From NCBI GenBank assembly GCA_022768745.1, contig JALELK010000105.1, positions 1-32,569 on the forward strand: 32,569 nucleotides of DNA, read 5' to 3'. Of this stretch, positions 1 to 6,685 are shown piece after piece (positions within the stretch are counted from its first letter, which is position 1; each line of letters begins with the position of its first letter). The stretch comes from Lachnospiraceae bacterium. GTDB taxonomy: Bacteria > Bacillota > Clostridia > Lachnospirales > Lachnospiraceae. Both the position numbers and the translations under genes were made by a program. The notes beneath the pieces were generated by a model. The model made no database searches and was not told the DNA's origin. It saw only the letters and a list, made by a program, of their open reading frames with translations.

Positions 1-252
1 AATTCCCTGCATCAACAACATCAGCAACAGGTAAACAACCAGCAGCCGGACAAATGCATTTCCAAAAGACGCATTGTCGATGATAACCTTTGAAATCTGA
101 ACCATTACAAGTGACGCAACCGTACTTGCAATTCCGAGAAACATGACAAGTATAATTTTCCCTATGTACGGTTTGGAATACTGCATCAGCCACTTCATAT
201 ACCGTGCCTGATTCTCCCTGTCATCCCACATAGTTTTTAATCGTTTTATCAC
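1..252 (-). CDS. ABC transporter, N-terminal part (likely lasso peptide exporter D), runs off the window
   Basis: This is the first 84 codons of a membrane protein reading off the left edge. I chose the GTG at 252 because AGAGGG lies about 7 bases upstream and the nearer ATG codons run straight into stops. The protein begins MIKRLKTMWDDRENQARYMK and continues into long hydrophobic stretches (about residues 31-51 and 68-84), as in the transmembrane domain of a fused permease/ATPase exporter. The ATPase half is not visible, so the ABC assignment rests on the N-terminal pattern. It lies 18 bases downstream of the B1 gene, in the same unit. In lasso clusters an ABC transporter (D) exports the mature peptide and gives immunity, so that role is inferred from position. 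Confidence 0.72.
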   Translation of the reverse strand, partial: MIKRLKTMWDDRENQARYMKWLMQYSKPYIGKIILVMFLGIASTVASLVMVQISKVIIDNASFGNAFVRLLVVYLLLMLLMQGI

Positions 253-270
253 ATTATTACCCTCTCATGC

Positions 271-543
271 TTAGGCAATAAAGCCTAATTCCTGCATTTT
301 TCCCAGAAAATCCATCACAGACGCTTCGCATTCCTCCGGGCTGACTTCGTACTCTGCCAGCAGTTTATCAATAATCTGTCCCGGTGTAATATTCTTGTTT
401 TCCTGTAACATATCCCAGATATCATTACCGGTACCTTTGATCATAAAATACTTTCCCTGCTCAAAATCCACCATAACCTTTTCTCCTGCAAGGTCCGTTA
501 CATTAAGCTTTTTCTTTAATTCGATTGCCTGATCGCGTTTCAT
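271..543 (-). CDS. PqqD-like protein, lasso leader-recognition protein B1
   Basis: This 90-residue protein begins MKRDQAIELKKKLNVTDLAG and has the PqqD/RRE pattern: a short N-terminal strand region (GEKVMVDFEQGKYFMIKGTG), then helices with an acidic middle (DIWDMLQENK, IIDKLLAEYEV) and a C-terminal helix ending LGFIA. In lasso pathways this domain (B1) binds the precursor leader and presents it to the B2 peptidase. The start at 543 is preferred over an in-frame ATG at 585, because AGGAGGAG sits 8 to 9 bases upstream of 543 and nothing comparable precedes 585. It is followed closely by the ABC exporter and has its own promoter in the gap after the kinase gene. Its partner B2 lies almost 5 kb away, on the far side of the cyclase gene. 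Confidence 0.88.
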   Translation of the reverse strand: MKRDQAIELKKKLNVTDLAGEKVMVDFEQGKYFMIKGTGNDIWDMLQENKNITPGQIIDKLLAEYEVSPEECEASVMDFLGKMQELGFIA

Positions 544-607
544 ACTAAATTCTCCTCCTGTTTTCCTGATCTGAAATATCATCAATCTACTTAACTGAAT
601 AGTTATA

Positions 608-636
608 ATTATACTATACCCGATTTTCTAATTCAA
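608..636 (-). promoter_or_regulatory. Likely sigma-A promoter for the B1-exporter unit
   Basis: On the minus strand a TTGAAT -35 box (631-636) and a perfect TATAAT -10 box (608-613) are separated by exactly 17 bases. Transcription would start near 601, giving an untranslated leader of about 58 bases before the B1 start at 543. This suggests that B1 and the exporter can be expressed apart from the kinase gene upstream. Confidence 0.7.
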
Positions 637-638
637 AT

Positions 639-1562
639 TTATTTTTCCGCTGTCCATTCATTTAAAAATTCCGTTGCAGAATCCATAATCGCTTCGATGG
701 AATCCCCTTTCTGCGGTCTTCCTATAAAACCGCAAGGCACAGCCGCTGCCATTTTCAGACAAAGCTGCCCGATCTTTGGCTCATACTTCTTTGCTCCAAG
801 CAAATGCCGCAAAAACAGGTTGTTTGCGACAAGATAAAATTGATCCATGCCTTTTATCCGGCTTGATACAACTTCCGTCCCCGTAACAATGCCAAGCATG
901 CACATGCCCCGTACCGGAACCGATGTAAGACTGAAATTTCCGGTATACGGCACCAGAAATTTGTCCTTTTCTTCATCTATGTATATCATATCTTCCATAC
1001 GATAACCTTTTGCAAGTGCTGCATCTCTGCAAAGCTTCTGATACGGAAATGACGGACTTGCCATCGCAATTCCATCCCCCTTCACCTCAACAAACGCCAT
1101 ATCATCAGCCATAAGTCGATAACCTTTTTCCAAAAAAGCGGTCGTCACTGTCGATTTACCGGCTCCGCTCTCCCCGCAGATCAGAATCGCACCTGCTTCA
1201 TCTGCCACTGCACTGCAATGGATCGCAAGTATTCCTCTCTGCAAAGCAAGCATGGACATTCCCCATCCTAATAGGTACGATCGCAGATAATCCACCCTGC
1301 CGCCTTCCTTCAACTCGTAAGTAATCCTTTTTCCGTGTTCTACTATGATCCATGCCGTACCGTTTACCAGCCAGCTGAAATCATCCCCAAACTCGTATTT
1401 TACGTCGGTACGTTCCCGGATATCCTGCGGAATCTTTCCCTTTACAATCTCAATCTGGCAGCCATCCGGATGTTGCAGCCGATATTCTTCTGTCTCTTTG
1501 ACAAGTTGTGGAAACGCAAGATTGGAAACTATAGACATTCCATATAAACAATACTTATTCAT
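639..1562 (-). CDS. HPr-kinase-like protein, putative lasso-peptide kinase (copy 2)
   Basis: This 307-residue protein resembles the HPr kinase/phosphorylase C-terminal fold. It has a Walker A loop GESGAGKST (residues 130-138), an AIHCSAV segment just before it (113-119), RLMADD (149-154), and the FPYQKLCRDA and YIDEEKDKF blocks. True HPr kinases bind HPr of the sugar phosphotransferase system, but stand-alone relatives in lasso clusters, such as the paeninodin kinase, phosphorylate the precursor's C-terminal serine. The position beside B1, the exporter and A1 supports the lasso role. It is a paralogue of the kinase at 2016-2939 with the same block order, but it is richer in G+C and lies on the opposite strand, divergent from A1. 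It could serve another peptide, or be left from an older cluster. Confidence 0.82.
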   Translation of the reverse strand: MNKYCLYGMSIVSNLAFPQLVKETEEYRLQHPDGCQIEIVKGKIPQDIRERTDVKYEFGDDFSWLVNGTAWIIVEHGKRITYELKEGGRVDYLRSYLLGWGMSMLALQRGILAIHCSAVADEAGAILICGESGAGKSTVTTAFLEKGYRLMADDMAFVEVKGDGIAMASPSFPYQKLCRDAALAKGYRMEDMIYIDEEKDKFLVPYTGNFSLTSVPVRGMCMLGIVTGTEVVSSRIKGMDQFYLVANNLFLRHLLGAKKYEPKIGQLCLKMAAAVPCGFIGRPQKGDSIEAIMDSATEFLNEWTAEK

Positions 1563-1624
1563 TCACTGGTTTCCTTTTTTATCATTTAATATATTGTAAT
1601 ATATTTTTACGTCCATTTCATCTG

Positions 1625-1633
1625 ATTCTAGCA
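1625..1633 (-). promoter_or_regulatory. Possible extended -10 promoter for kinase copy 2
   Basis: On the minus strand TGCTAGAAT (TG-N plus a TAGAAT -10 box) lies about 63 bases upstream of the kinase start at 1562. No good -35 box is seen at 17 to 18 bases, so this would be an extended -10 promoter. It is divergent from the A1 promoter in the same 157-base gap. Confidence 0.4.
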
Positions 1634-1657
1634 TTTCTAACAATTTTGATATTTTTA

Positions 1658-1686
1658 TTTACATCACTAGAAAAATGGACTAGTAT
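1658..1686 (+). promoter_or_regulatory. Likely promoter for lasso precursor A1
   Basis: A TTTACA -35 box (1658-1663) and a TAGTAT -10 box (1681-1686) are 17 bases apart. An overlapping TATAAT lies at 1684-1689, but it would give a 20-base spacing. A small inverted repeat, ACTAG (1666-1670) and CTAGT (1680-1684), spans the spacer and the -10 box and could be an operator. A strong ribosome site, AGAAGGAG (1703-1710), lies 9 bases before the A1 ATG. Confidence 0.6.
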
Positions 1687-1719
1687 AATATAAGCAAACT
1701 TTAGAAGGAGCTAATAATT

Positions 1720-1932
1720 ATGAAAAAATGGGAAAAGCCTTCTTTAACTGAATTAAATATTTCTGACACGGCTTATGGTGGATTTTATTGGGATAACAAT
1801 CTTTTGGGCAATCATCCTGGTAATGGGAATTCTCATCATCCATGGAAGCCTCAACCACCATATAATGGAGGTTGTCCGGATAGTGGTAATGGAAATACTG
1901 GAACGGAATATCCTGAAGACCGTTTAAGCTGA
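1720..1932 (+). CDS. Lasso peptide precursor A1
   Basis: This 70-residue peptide has a leader, MKKWEKPSLTELNISDTA, of the paeninodin-like type: W-x-x-P then a hydrophobic ELNI stretch, with a conserved Thr near the cleavage site. The segment after it begins YGGFYWDNN and is rich in Gly, Asn, His and Pro, ending EDRLS. If Thr is at -2, as in known lasso leaders, the core begins at Tyr19 and Asp25 closes a 7-residue ring. If the core begins at Ala18, Asp25 closes an 8-residue ring. The core of about 52 residues is far longer than usual (about 15 to 26). The C-terminal Ser is the residue phosphorylated in paeninodin-type peptides. It has a good promoter and ribosome site, a terminator follows, and the kinase and cyclase genes are next. 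The ring prediction is inference. Confidence 0.8.
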   Translation: MKKWEKPSLTELNISDTAYGGFYWDNNLLGNHPGNGNSHHPWKPQPPYNGGCPDSGNGNTGTEYPEDRLS

Positions 1933-1944
1933 TATCTAATTTGG

Positions 1945-1975
1945 AAAGAGGCAACAGTTACTGTTGTCTCTTTTT
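1945..1975 (+). terminator. Rho-independent terminator or attenuator after A1
   Basis: The arms AGAGGCAACAG (1947-1957) and CTGTTGTCTCT (1961-1971) pair with one G-U, extend by two A-T pairs, enclose a 3-base loop and lead into a T run. It lies 12 bases after the A1 stop and about 40 before the kinase gene. The likely effect is more transcript for the precursor than for the enzymes downstream. Confidence 0.75.
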
Positions 1976-2015
1976 CGTCTACAATATAATCAAAAACTAA
2001 AAAGGATAATATAAT

Positions 2016-2939
2016 ATGCACAATAAATTATATTGGTACAAAATTTACGGAAATATTCTATGTTCTGAGATTGAATATCCACATCTAATTCGTACCGGAG
2101 AACAACTCCCTGATATTTTTATCAAAGTAACTTCACTTGTTCCTCCTTTGAAAGAAGGACAAACTTATTATGTATCTCCTATTACAAAAGAACATATTCT
2201 GTTCCATAATCAGGTTGGAAGTTTCCAGATTACACATGGCAGAACGATTGAAATGTGGCCAAATAAAGGTGTTACTCTAACACAACTTACGCCCTTTGTA
2301 TTTGGCTACTGCATTGCTATGCTATTCTGGCAACGTAATCAGATTGCAATTCACTGCAGTGCTGTCGAACGAAATGGAAAAGCGCTAATCATTGCTGGTG
2401 ACAGCGGTTCAGGCAAATCAACCCTTACTAGTAAGCTTCTGGAAAATAATTTTCACCTTATGGCAGATGATGTTGCAATTCTTGACATCTCTGCAAAGGG
2501 AGATATCATGGTATATCCTGCCTTTCCTCAGCAAAAACTCTGCAGAGATGCTGTGCATCGTAATCACTATAATACAGAAGATCTTTTATATATCGACGAA
2601 GACCGCGACAAATTTGCTATACCTTGTCGTGACCGTTTCTGTGAGTCCCCTACAAAATTATGTGCAATGCTATGCCTTTCTGCGCATCAGGGAAGCACAG
2701 ACGTTACACTATCTGAATTAAACGGCCATCAAAAGCTTCTTTCTTTTTTGGAAAATAATTTTCTTTTCCCAATGTTTCGCAATTCAGGTGGATTTGTTGT
2801 ACAAGATATGCAAAACTGTCTCCAGATAATTCAAACACTTGCAATTTATGCAATGATTCGTCCTGTCGGAATAGACAGCACAGATATGCAACTTGATAAA
2901 ATCAAAAAAACAATTTTTCAATCCAAGGAGGAAAAATAA
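2016..2939 (+). CDS. HPr-kinase-like protein, putative lasso-peptide kinase (copy 1)
   Basis: This 307-residue protein has the Walker A loop GDSGSGKST (128-136), preceded by AIHCSAV (111-117), then LMADD (148-152), FPQQKLCRDA and YIDEDRDKF. These are the blocks seen in its paralogue at 639-1562 and in HPr-kinase-type enzymes of lasso clusters. It lacks the N-terminal domain of full HPr kinase. It sits between A1 and the cyclase and overlaps the cyclase start by one base (TAATG), so coupled translation is likely. A1 ends in Ser, so phosphorylation of that residue is the most likely reaction, by analogy with paeninodin. Its base composition is AT-rich, like A1 and the cyclase and unlike copy 2. 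Confidence 0.85.
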   Translation: MHNKLYWYKIYGNILCSEIEYPHLIRTGEQLPDIFIKVTSLVPPLKEGQTYYVSPITKEHILFHNQVGSFQITHGRTIEMWPNKGVTLTQLTPFVFGYCIAMLFWQRNQIAIHCSAVERNGKALIIAGDSGSGKSTLTSKLLENNFHLMADDVAILDISAKGDIMVYPAFPQQKLCRDAVHRNHYNTEDLLYIDEDRDKFAIPCRDRFCESPTKLCAMLCLSAHQGSTDVTLSELNGHQKLLSFLENNFLFPMFRNSGGFVVQDMQNCLQIIQTLAIYAMIRPVGIDSTDMQLDKIKKTIFQSKEEK

Positions 2940-4873
2940 TGTCTGCCATATGGGGATTACTTTCACAAAATAAAGACACTATACAACCTGAATTAACCCT
3001 TTCCATGAAGCAACGTATGAGCAAATTTAAAATAGACCGTATCGATGATCTCATAGAAGATAAGCTTTATTTTGCATGTGGACATCAATATCTTACACCA
3101 GAATCTTTACATGAAATATTGCCCTATCATGACACAAAACACAATATTTATTTTACAGCAGATTGTATCATAGATAATCGTTCGGAACTATTAGACAAAC
3201 TTCAAGTCACAGATTCAAACATTTCTGATGGCATGCTCAGTTATCAAGCCTATCTAACATGGGGTGAACGTTTTGTTGATCATTTACTTGGTGCCTTTTC
3301 TTTTGCTATTTTCGATAAGGAAAAAGACACTTTTCTTCTATATGCAGATCATGTTGGAAACAGAACAATTAATTACTCATTGCAAGAACATACGCTATAT
3401 TTCTGTACAACCTACGATTTATTCAAAGAAAGCTTTTCGCCTCAACAATTACAACTATCTAAAAAATGGATTACTGCATGTGAAGCGGAACCTTCTGCCT
3501 GTATGATTCTCTTTCCAGGCCTTACACCGTTTGAGAATGTTTTCCAGGTCAAAGCAGCACATTACATAAAATACACCAATGGGACATTGTCAGAAATTCA
3601 ATATTGGAATCCCAAAAAAAGTAAAACAATTCTTTTTAAACAAGAAAATCAATACAAAGAACTTGTTACTCGTACATTTAAAAAATGTGTAGAAGACCTG
3701 TTACGTCCAGGCGTACATGTTGCAGCAAATTTGAGCAGTGGTCTTGATTCCACTTCAGTTGTCAGTATTGCTGCACCATTTTTAGAAAAGCGAGGCGAAA
3801 CTTTACATACCTATACGTCGATACCAGATGGACAGTATGACTACAAATTTGATGATTACTATGTTCCTGACGAATCCGCTGCTGTCCGGAAAACAGTTGC
3901 TTGTTTTCCGAATATCAAAAGTCATTTTATTGATTGTAAAGGTGAAAATGCATTAACCCATATGAAACAATATGTTGAAGAATACGATATTCCTTTGAAA
4001 TCTTCTGTTAATTTAAATTGGATATATAAAATCAACCAAGACGCTCGTGCAAAAGGCTGCACTATACAATTAACAGGTCAAACTGGAAATGCAACAATTT
4101 CTTTCGGAGATATTCTAACACTTACTTATGAACAAATCAGAACATTACATTTTGGTCAAGCAAAAAAAAGTGCATATGATTTTATTAAAAAAAATCATAT
4201 ACCCAAAAAATATTTTCTACATATATTTAGCACCACCTGGTTGGATAAAATGAAGGAATATATTGCAATTTCTGGTAAACATGATCAGTCAATGGTCAAT
4301 TCAGTTTTATTAAAAAAATATCATATTAAGGAAAATAGTCACAAGATGCTTCTTACTTATGGAAATGGTTCTATGCTTACAAATCGGCAAAGACGGAATG
4401 TTATTTGCTCGCAAATCACTTTTCAGCAAATCGGAATCTACAATACCATGTCCAGTTTGATAAATGGTATCATTGAACGCGATCCTACCAAAGATAAACG
4501 AATGATTGAATTGTGCATTGCTCTTCCAATGAGATGTTTTGTATCACACGGAACTGAACGTTATCTGGTACGTGGTTACTTATCAGATATTGTTCCTAAG
4601 CACATTATTTCAGATATCAATCACCGTGGATTACAGAGTGGAGACTATTTACAACGGTTAGAACGAAATTGGGATAATGACCGACTTATTGTCATAGAGG
4701 CATTAAATAATCCTCTTTTATCTCAATATATTAAACAAGAAAAAATTGATGAGATGATAAACTTTTGCAAAACAAATAAACTTGTTTGCGACAAAACGAA
4801 TGACAATTTAATCATCTACATTCTTTATACAATATCTCTCAGCTACTTTTTATCAGCAAATATCTATACCTAA
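2939..4873 (+). CDS. Asparagine-synthetase-like lasso cyclase C
   Basis: This 644-residue protein has the two-domain AsnB layout. The N-terminal glutaminase-like domain spans about residues 1-210, with GAFSFAIFDKE at 119-129 and Y-A-D-H-V-G-N-R at 135-142. The synthetase domain carries the ATP-pyrophosphatase loop NLSSGLDST (264-272). The residue after Met1 is Ser, not the catalytic Cys of true glutamine-dependent AsnB, so ammonia release from glutamine is not expected. This is the usual state in lasso cyclases, which adenylate an Asp or Glu side chain and join it to the core's first amino group. A GGAGG site ends about 7 bases before the ATG. It is the only cyclase in the window, so it would have to close the rings of both A1 and A2. 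A bidirectional terminator follows. Confidence 0.9.
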   Translation: MSAIWGLLSQNKDTIQPELTLSMKQRMSKFKIDRIDDLIEDKLYFACGHQYLTPESLHEILPYHDTKHNIYFTADCIIDNRSELLDKLQVTDSNISDGMLSYQAYLTWGERFVDHLLGAFSFAIFDKEKDTFLLYADHVGNRTINYSLQEHTLYFCTTYDLFKESFSPQQLQLSKKWITACEAEPSACMILFPGLTPFENVFQVKAAHYIKYTNGTLSEIQYWNPKKSKTILFKQENQYKELVTRTFKKCVEDLLRPGVHVAANLSSGLDSTSVVSIAAPFLEKRGETLHTYTSIPDGQYDYKFDDYYVPDESAAVRKTVACFPNIKSHFIDCKGENALTHMKQYVEEYDIPLKSSVNLNWIYKINQDARAKGCTIQLTGQTGNATISFGDILTLTYEQIRTLHFGQAKKSAYDFIKKNHIPKKYFLHIFSTTWLDKMKEYIAISGKHDQSMVNSVLLKKYHIKENSHKMLLTYGNGSMLTNRQRRNVICSQITFQQIGIYNTMSSLINGIIERDPTKDKRMIELCIALPMRCFVSHGTERYLVRGYLSDIVPKHIISDINHRGLQSGDYLQRLERNWDNDRLIVIEALNNPLLSQYIKQEKIDEMINFCKTNKLVCDKTNDNLIIYILYTISLSYFLSANIYT

Positions 4874-4882
4874 CTAAAATCA

Positions 4883-4940
4883 TCCAAATAAAAACCACTT
4901 CAATTTCAAAAGCCTGAAAATAAAGTGGTTTTTATTTGGA
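4883..4940. terminator. Bidirectional terminator between cyclase and A2
   Basis: Perfect 18-base inverted arms (4883-4900 and 4923-4940) enclose a 22-base loop. Both arms carry A or T runs, so the hairpin can stop the rightward cyclase transcript and the leftward A2 transcript. It lies 9 bases after the cyclase stop and 3 bases past the A2 stop. Confidence 0.85.
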
Positions 4941-4943
4941 CGA

Positions 4944-5120
4944 TTATTTAATTACTTCGATTTCTTCTCCACCTGCATTTCCGCCACTTGCGAAACTTGC
5001 CCATGCATCACCAGTTCTTTTATCAGTGTAAATTCCATCCATTTCATTAATATTTCTTCCACCGTAAGATGTCTCATTAATATTTAATTCGACAATTTCT
5101 GCATTTTTCCAATTCTTCAT
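4944..5120 (-). CDS. Lasso peptide precursor A2 (small gene)
   Basis: This short gene encodes 58 residues. The leader is MKNWKNAEIVELNINETS and the next segment begins YGGRNINEMDG and ends EEIEVIK. It matches A1 through W at position 4, ELNI, an acidic residue followed by Thr, then [AS]-Y-G-G, so the two are clearly related. If Thr is at -2 the core begins at Tyr19 and Glu26 closes an 8-residue ring. If Ser18 is first, Glu26 closes a 9-residue ring. AGGAG lies about 8 bases before the ATG. It lacks the leader Pro of A1 and the C-terminal Ser, so it is not an obvious kinase substrate. It lies after B2 at the end of a long leftward run and ends at the bidirectional terminator. I rate the relation to A1 high and the exact core uncertain. 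Confidence 0.78.
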   Translation of the reverse strand: MKNWKNAEIVELNINETSYGGRNINEMDGIYTDKRTGDAWASFASGGNAGGEEIEVIK

Positions 5121-5175
5121 AATTTCCTGCTCCTTTTCTCAAAAATTTCATTGACAATAGAAGCTTAACATACAT

Positions 5176-5204
5176 AGAATATGGAGTAAACTTTTCTAAC
5201 ACAA
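5176..5204 (-). promoter_or_regulatory. Candidate promoter for A2
   Basis: In the 122-base gap between B2 and A2, the minus strand carries TTGTGT (5199-5204) and TATTCT (5176-5181), 17 bases apart. Transcription would start near 5169, about 50 bases before the A2 ATG. Both boxes are imperfect, so this is tentative. It would let A2 be made apart from the polysaccharide operon. Confidence 0.35.
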
Positions 5205-5242
5205 TTGATAGAAACCTATCGAAATCACAGCTATCTTTTTTA

Positions 5243-5701
5243 TTAAACACTGAATTTATCAACGATAGAATATTCTGTTCCATCGCCTCCCGTTACATAA
5301 ATTTTACCACAACGTAACCATGCATGTGCAACCAACTTGCCCTCTTTTTCCCCGCATCCTAAATATAAGGTAGAATGAATTCCTTTTTTTTTAAGTATTT
5401 TCTGAGCTGTTAACGCTCGAACCAGACATTTGCTTTCCCATGCCGTCTTAGAACAAATTCGATCAACAACATTTGAAACATTAATGGCATAACGATATTT
5501 CCATGGTGCTTCCTCTTCTGGCGATTCCTGCCCTTCTGTTCCCCAACATTTCTGCAAATATTTAGGTTTAATAAAAAAAATTGCTAGACGAAAAATTGCT
5601 GAGTATATATACGCATATACTGTTAATCTTTTTTGTGGGTTGTATTTCAAAAATTTAATTATGTTCAACCATTTTACCTCATGATTCTTCTTTTCATACA
5701 A
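5243..5701 (-). CDS. Transglutaminase-like lasso leader peptidase B2
   Basis: This 152-residue protein has the stand-alone B2 layout: a helical N-terminal part, then the cysteine-protease core. The catalytic Cys is in ESKCLVRALTAQ (Cys92), the His is in LVAHAWLRCG (His126), and a likely Asp follows in GGDGTEY (Asp140). B2 cuts the leader from the precursor when B1 has delivered it. The gene overlaps the end of the glycosyltransferase gene by 28 bases, so it belongs to that transcript, and A2 follows it. B1 is encoded far away on the left, so B1 and B2 are expressed from separate units. The length is normal for the family (about 140 to 150). Confidence 0.9.
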   Translation of the reverse strand: MYEKKNHEVKWLNIIKFLKYNPQKRLTVYAYIYSAIFRLAIFFIKPKYLQKCWGTEGQESPEEEAPWKYRYAINVSNVVDRICSKTAWESKCLVRALTAQKILKKKGIHSTLYLGCGEKEGKLVAHAWLRCGKIYVTGGDGTEYSIVDKFSV

Positions 5702-6669
5702 TAAAGACCATATAAAAAATTAGGCATTTTGCAAAAGAAAAAACTTTTCACTCGATTTGGAAACAAACAAATATTTCCAAATCGTTCTACTACAGGTTTC
5801 ACCTTCTTATAGTATCCTTTTTCTTCTTCCTTACTTGTACATTTATAATATTTTATTTGAAACCAGCAATTAATTCCTGATTGAACGCTATCACGTCCCA
5901 TTCGGTTGATCAATTCCTTGCTGGCCCTTTTCATATCAAGAAATTTAATTCTATCAACTTGAGCTTCAAAATCATCAAATCTTTTAACTGAATATTTTCC
6001 TCGCATTATACTGCCTGGTGCCTGACGATAATAATATAAATATTGATTTATATAAGCAACTTTATGTGTTTTATAAACCAGTTTATGTATAATCCAATTA
6101 TCTTCATTTACCTTTCCTGCCGGAAAACGTATATCATCGAATAATGATTTAAGATATAATTTATTCCATGGGCAAATAAAACTTGTATGTATTCTTACAT
6201 TATCTTGCATTGTCCATAAATATTCTTCCTCAGAGTATATTTTTTCTTTCGGGTCTCCATATTTTTCGTTTATTGGTTTTCCATCATCATCGACTGCCAT
6301 ATATCCGCATACAACCATATTACAATTACTCTTTTTTAGTAAATGATACAATTCCATATACATATTATCAGCAATATAATCATCCGAATCAACAAATGCA
6401 ATATATTCACCATGAGCTTTTTCAATACCCAGATTTCTTGCAACAGACACTCCACTATTTTGTTGTTCTAAAAATACAATTCTTTTATCTTTCTCTGTCC
6501 ACTGCAATACAATTTGTCTGCTATTATCTGTAGATCCATCATTTACCACAATAATCTCTAAATTAGAATATGTCTGACAACAAATTGATTCCAAACACTT
6601 TCCAATATATTTTTCAACATTATATACGGGAACAATAACGCTAATTAATGGCAATGTTTCTTTTTTCAT
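5674..6669 (-). CDS. Family 2 glycosyltransferase beside the lasso peptidase
   Basis: This 331-residue GT-A enzyme has ISVIVPVYNVEKYIGKCLES near the N-terminus, NDGSTD (43-48) and the nucleotide-sugar binding DSDD (94-97), then VCPWNK-type acceptor-side sequence (ICPWNKLYLK). No transmembrane anchor is obvious. It sits 16 bases after the nucleotidyltransferase gene and overlaps B2. It may decorate the polysaccharide like the other GT2 enzymes of this locus, or it may modify the lasso peptide. Position between two lasso-type genes favours considering the second, but sequence alone cannot decide. Confidence 0.88.
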   Translation of the reverse strand: MKKETLPLISVIVPVYNVEKYIGKCLESICCQTYSNLEIIVVNDGSTDNSRQIVLQWTEKDKRIVFLEQQNSGVSVARNLGIEKAHGEYIAFVDSDDYIADNMYMELYHLLKKSNCNMVVCGYMAVDDDGKPINEKYGDPKEKIYSEEEYLWTMQDNVRIHTSFICPWNKLYLKSLFDDIRFPAGKVNEDNWIIHKLVYKTHKVAYINQYLYYYRQAPGSIMRGKYSVKRFDDFEAQVDRIKFLDMKRASKELINRMGRDSVQSGINCWFQIKYYKCTSKEEEKGYYKKVKPVVERFGNICLFPNRVKSFFFCKMPNFLYGLYCMKRRIMR

Positions 6670-6685
6670 ATATTTTCACCACTTT

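Noticed and set aside
639-1562. A genuine HPr kinase/phosphorylase of carbon catabolite control
   Set aside because: The N-terminal part does not look like the HprK N-domain, and the gene lies with B1, an exporter and A1, as lasso kinases do.
1718-1954. A 78-codon open frame on the minus strand opposite A1
   Set aside because: It lies wholly over A1 and its terminator, has no ribosome site, and the A1 frame has the promoter, ribosome site and a family leader.
2939-4873. A housekeeping asparagine synthetase
   Set aside because: The catalytic Cys at position 2 is Ser, and the gene is coupled to a precursor and kinase, so a lasso cyclase fits better.
5077-5283. A 68-codon minus-strand frame between B2 and A2
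   Set aside because: It starts inside B2 with only 2 bases between GGGAGG and the ATG and runs into A2 in another frame. It shows no recognisable motif. Its region holds a candidate A2 promoter instead.
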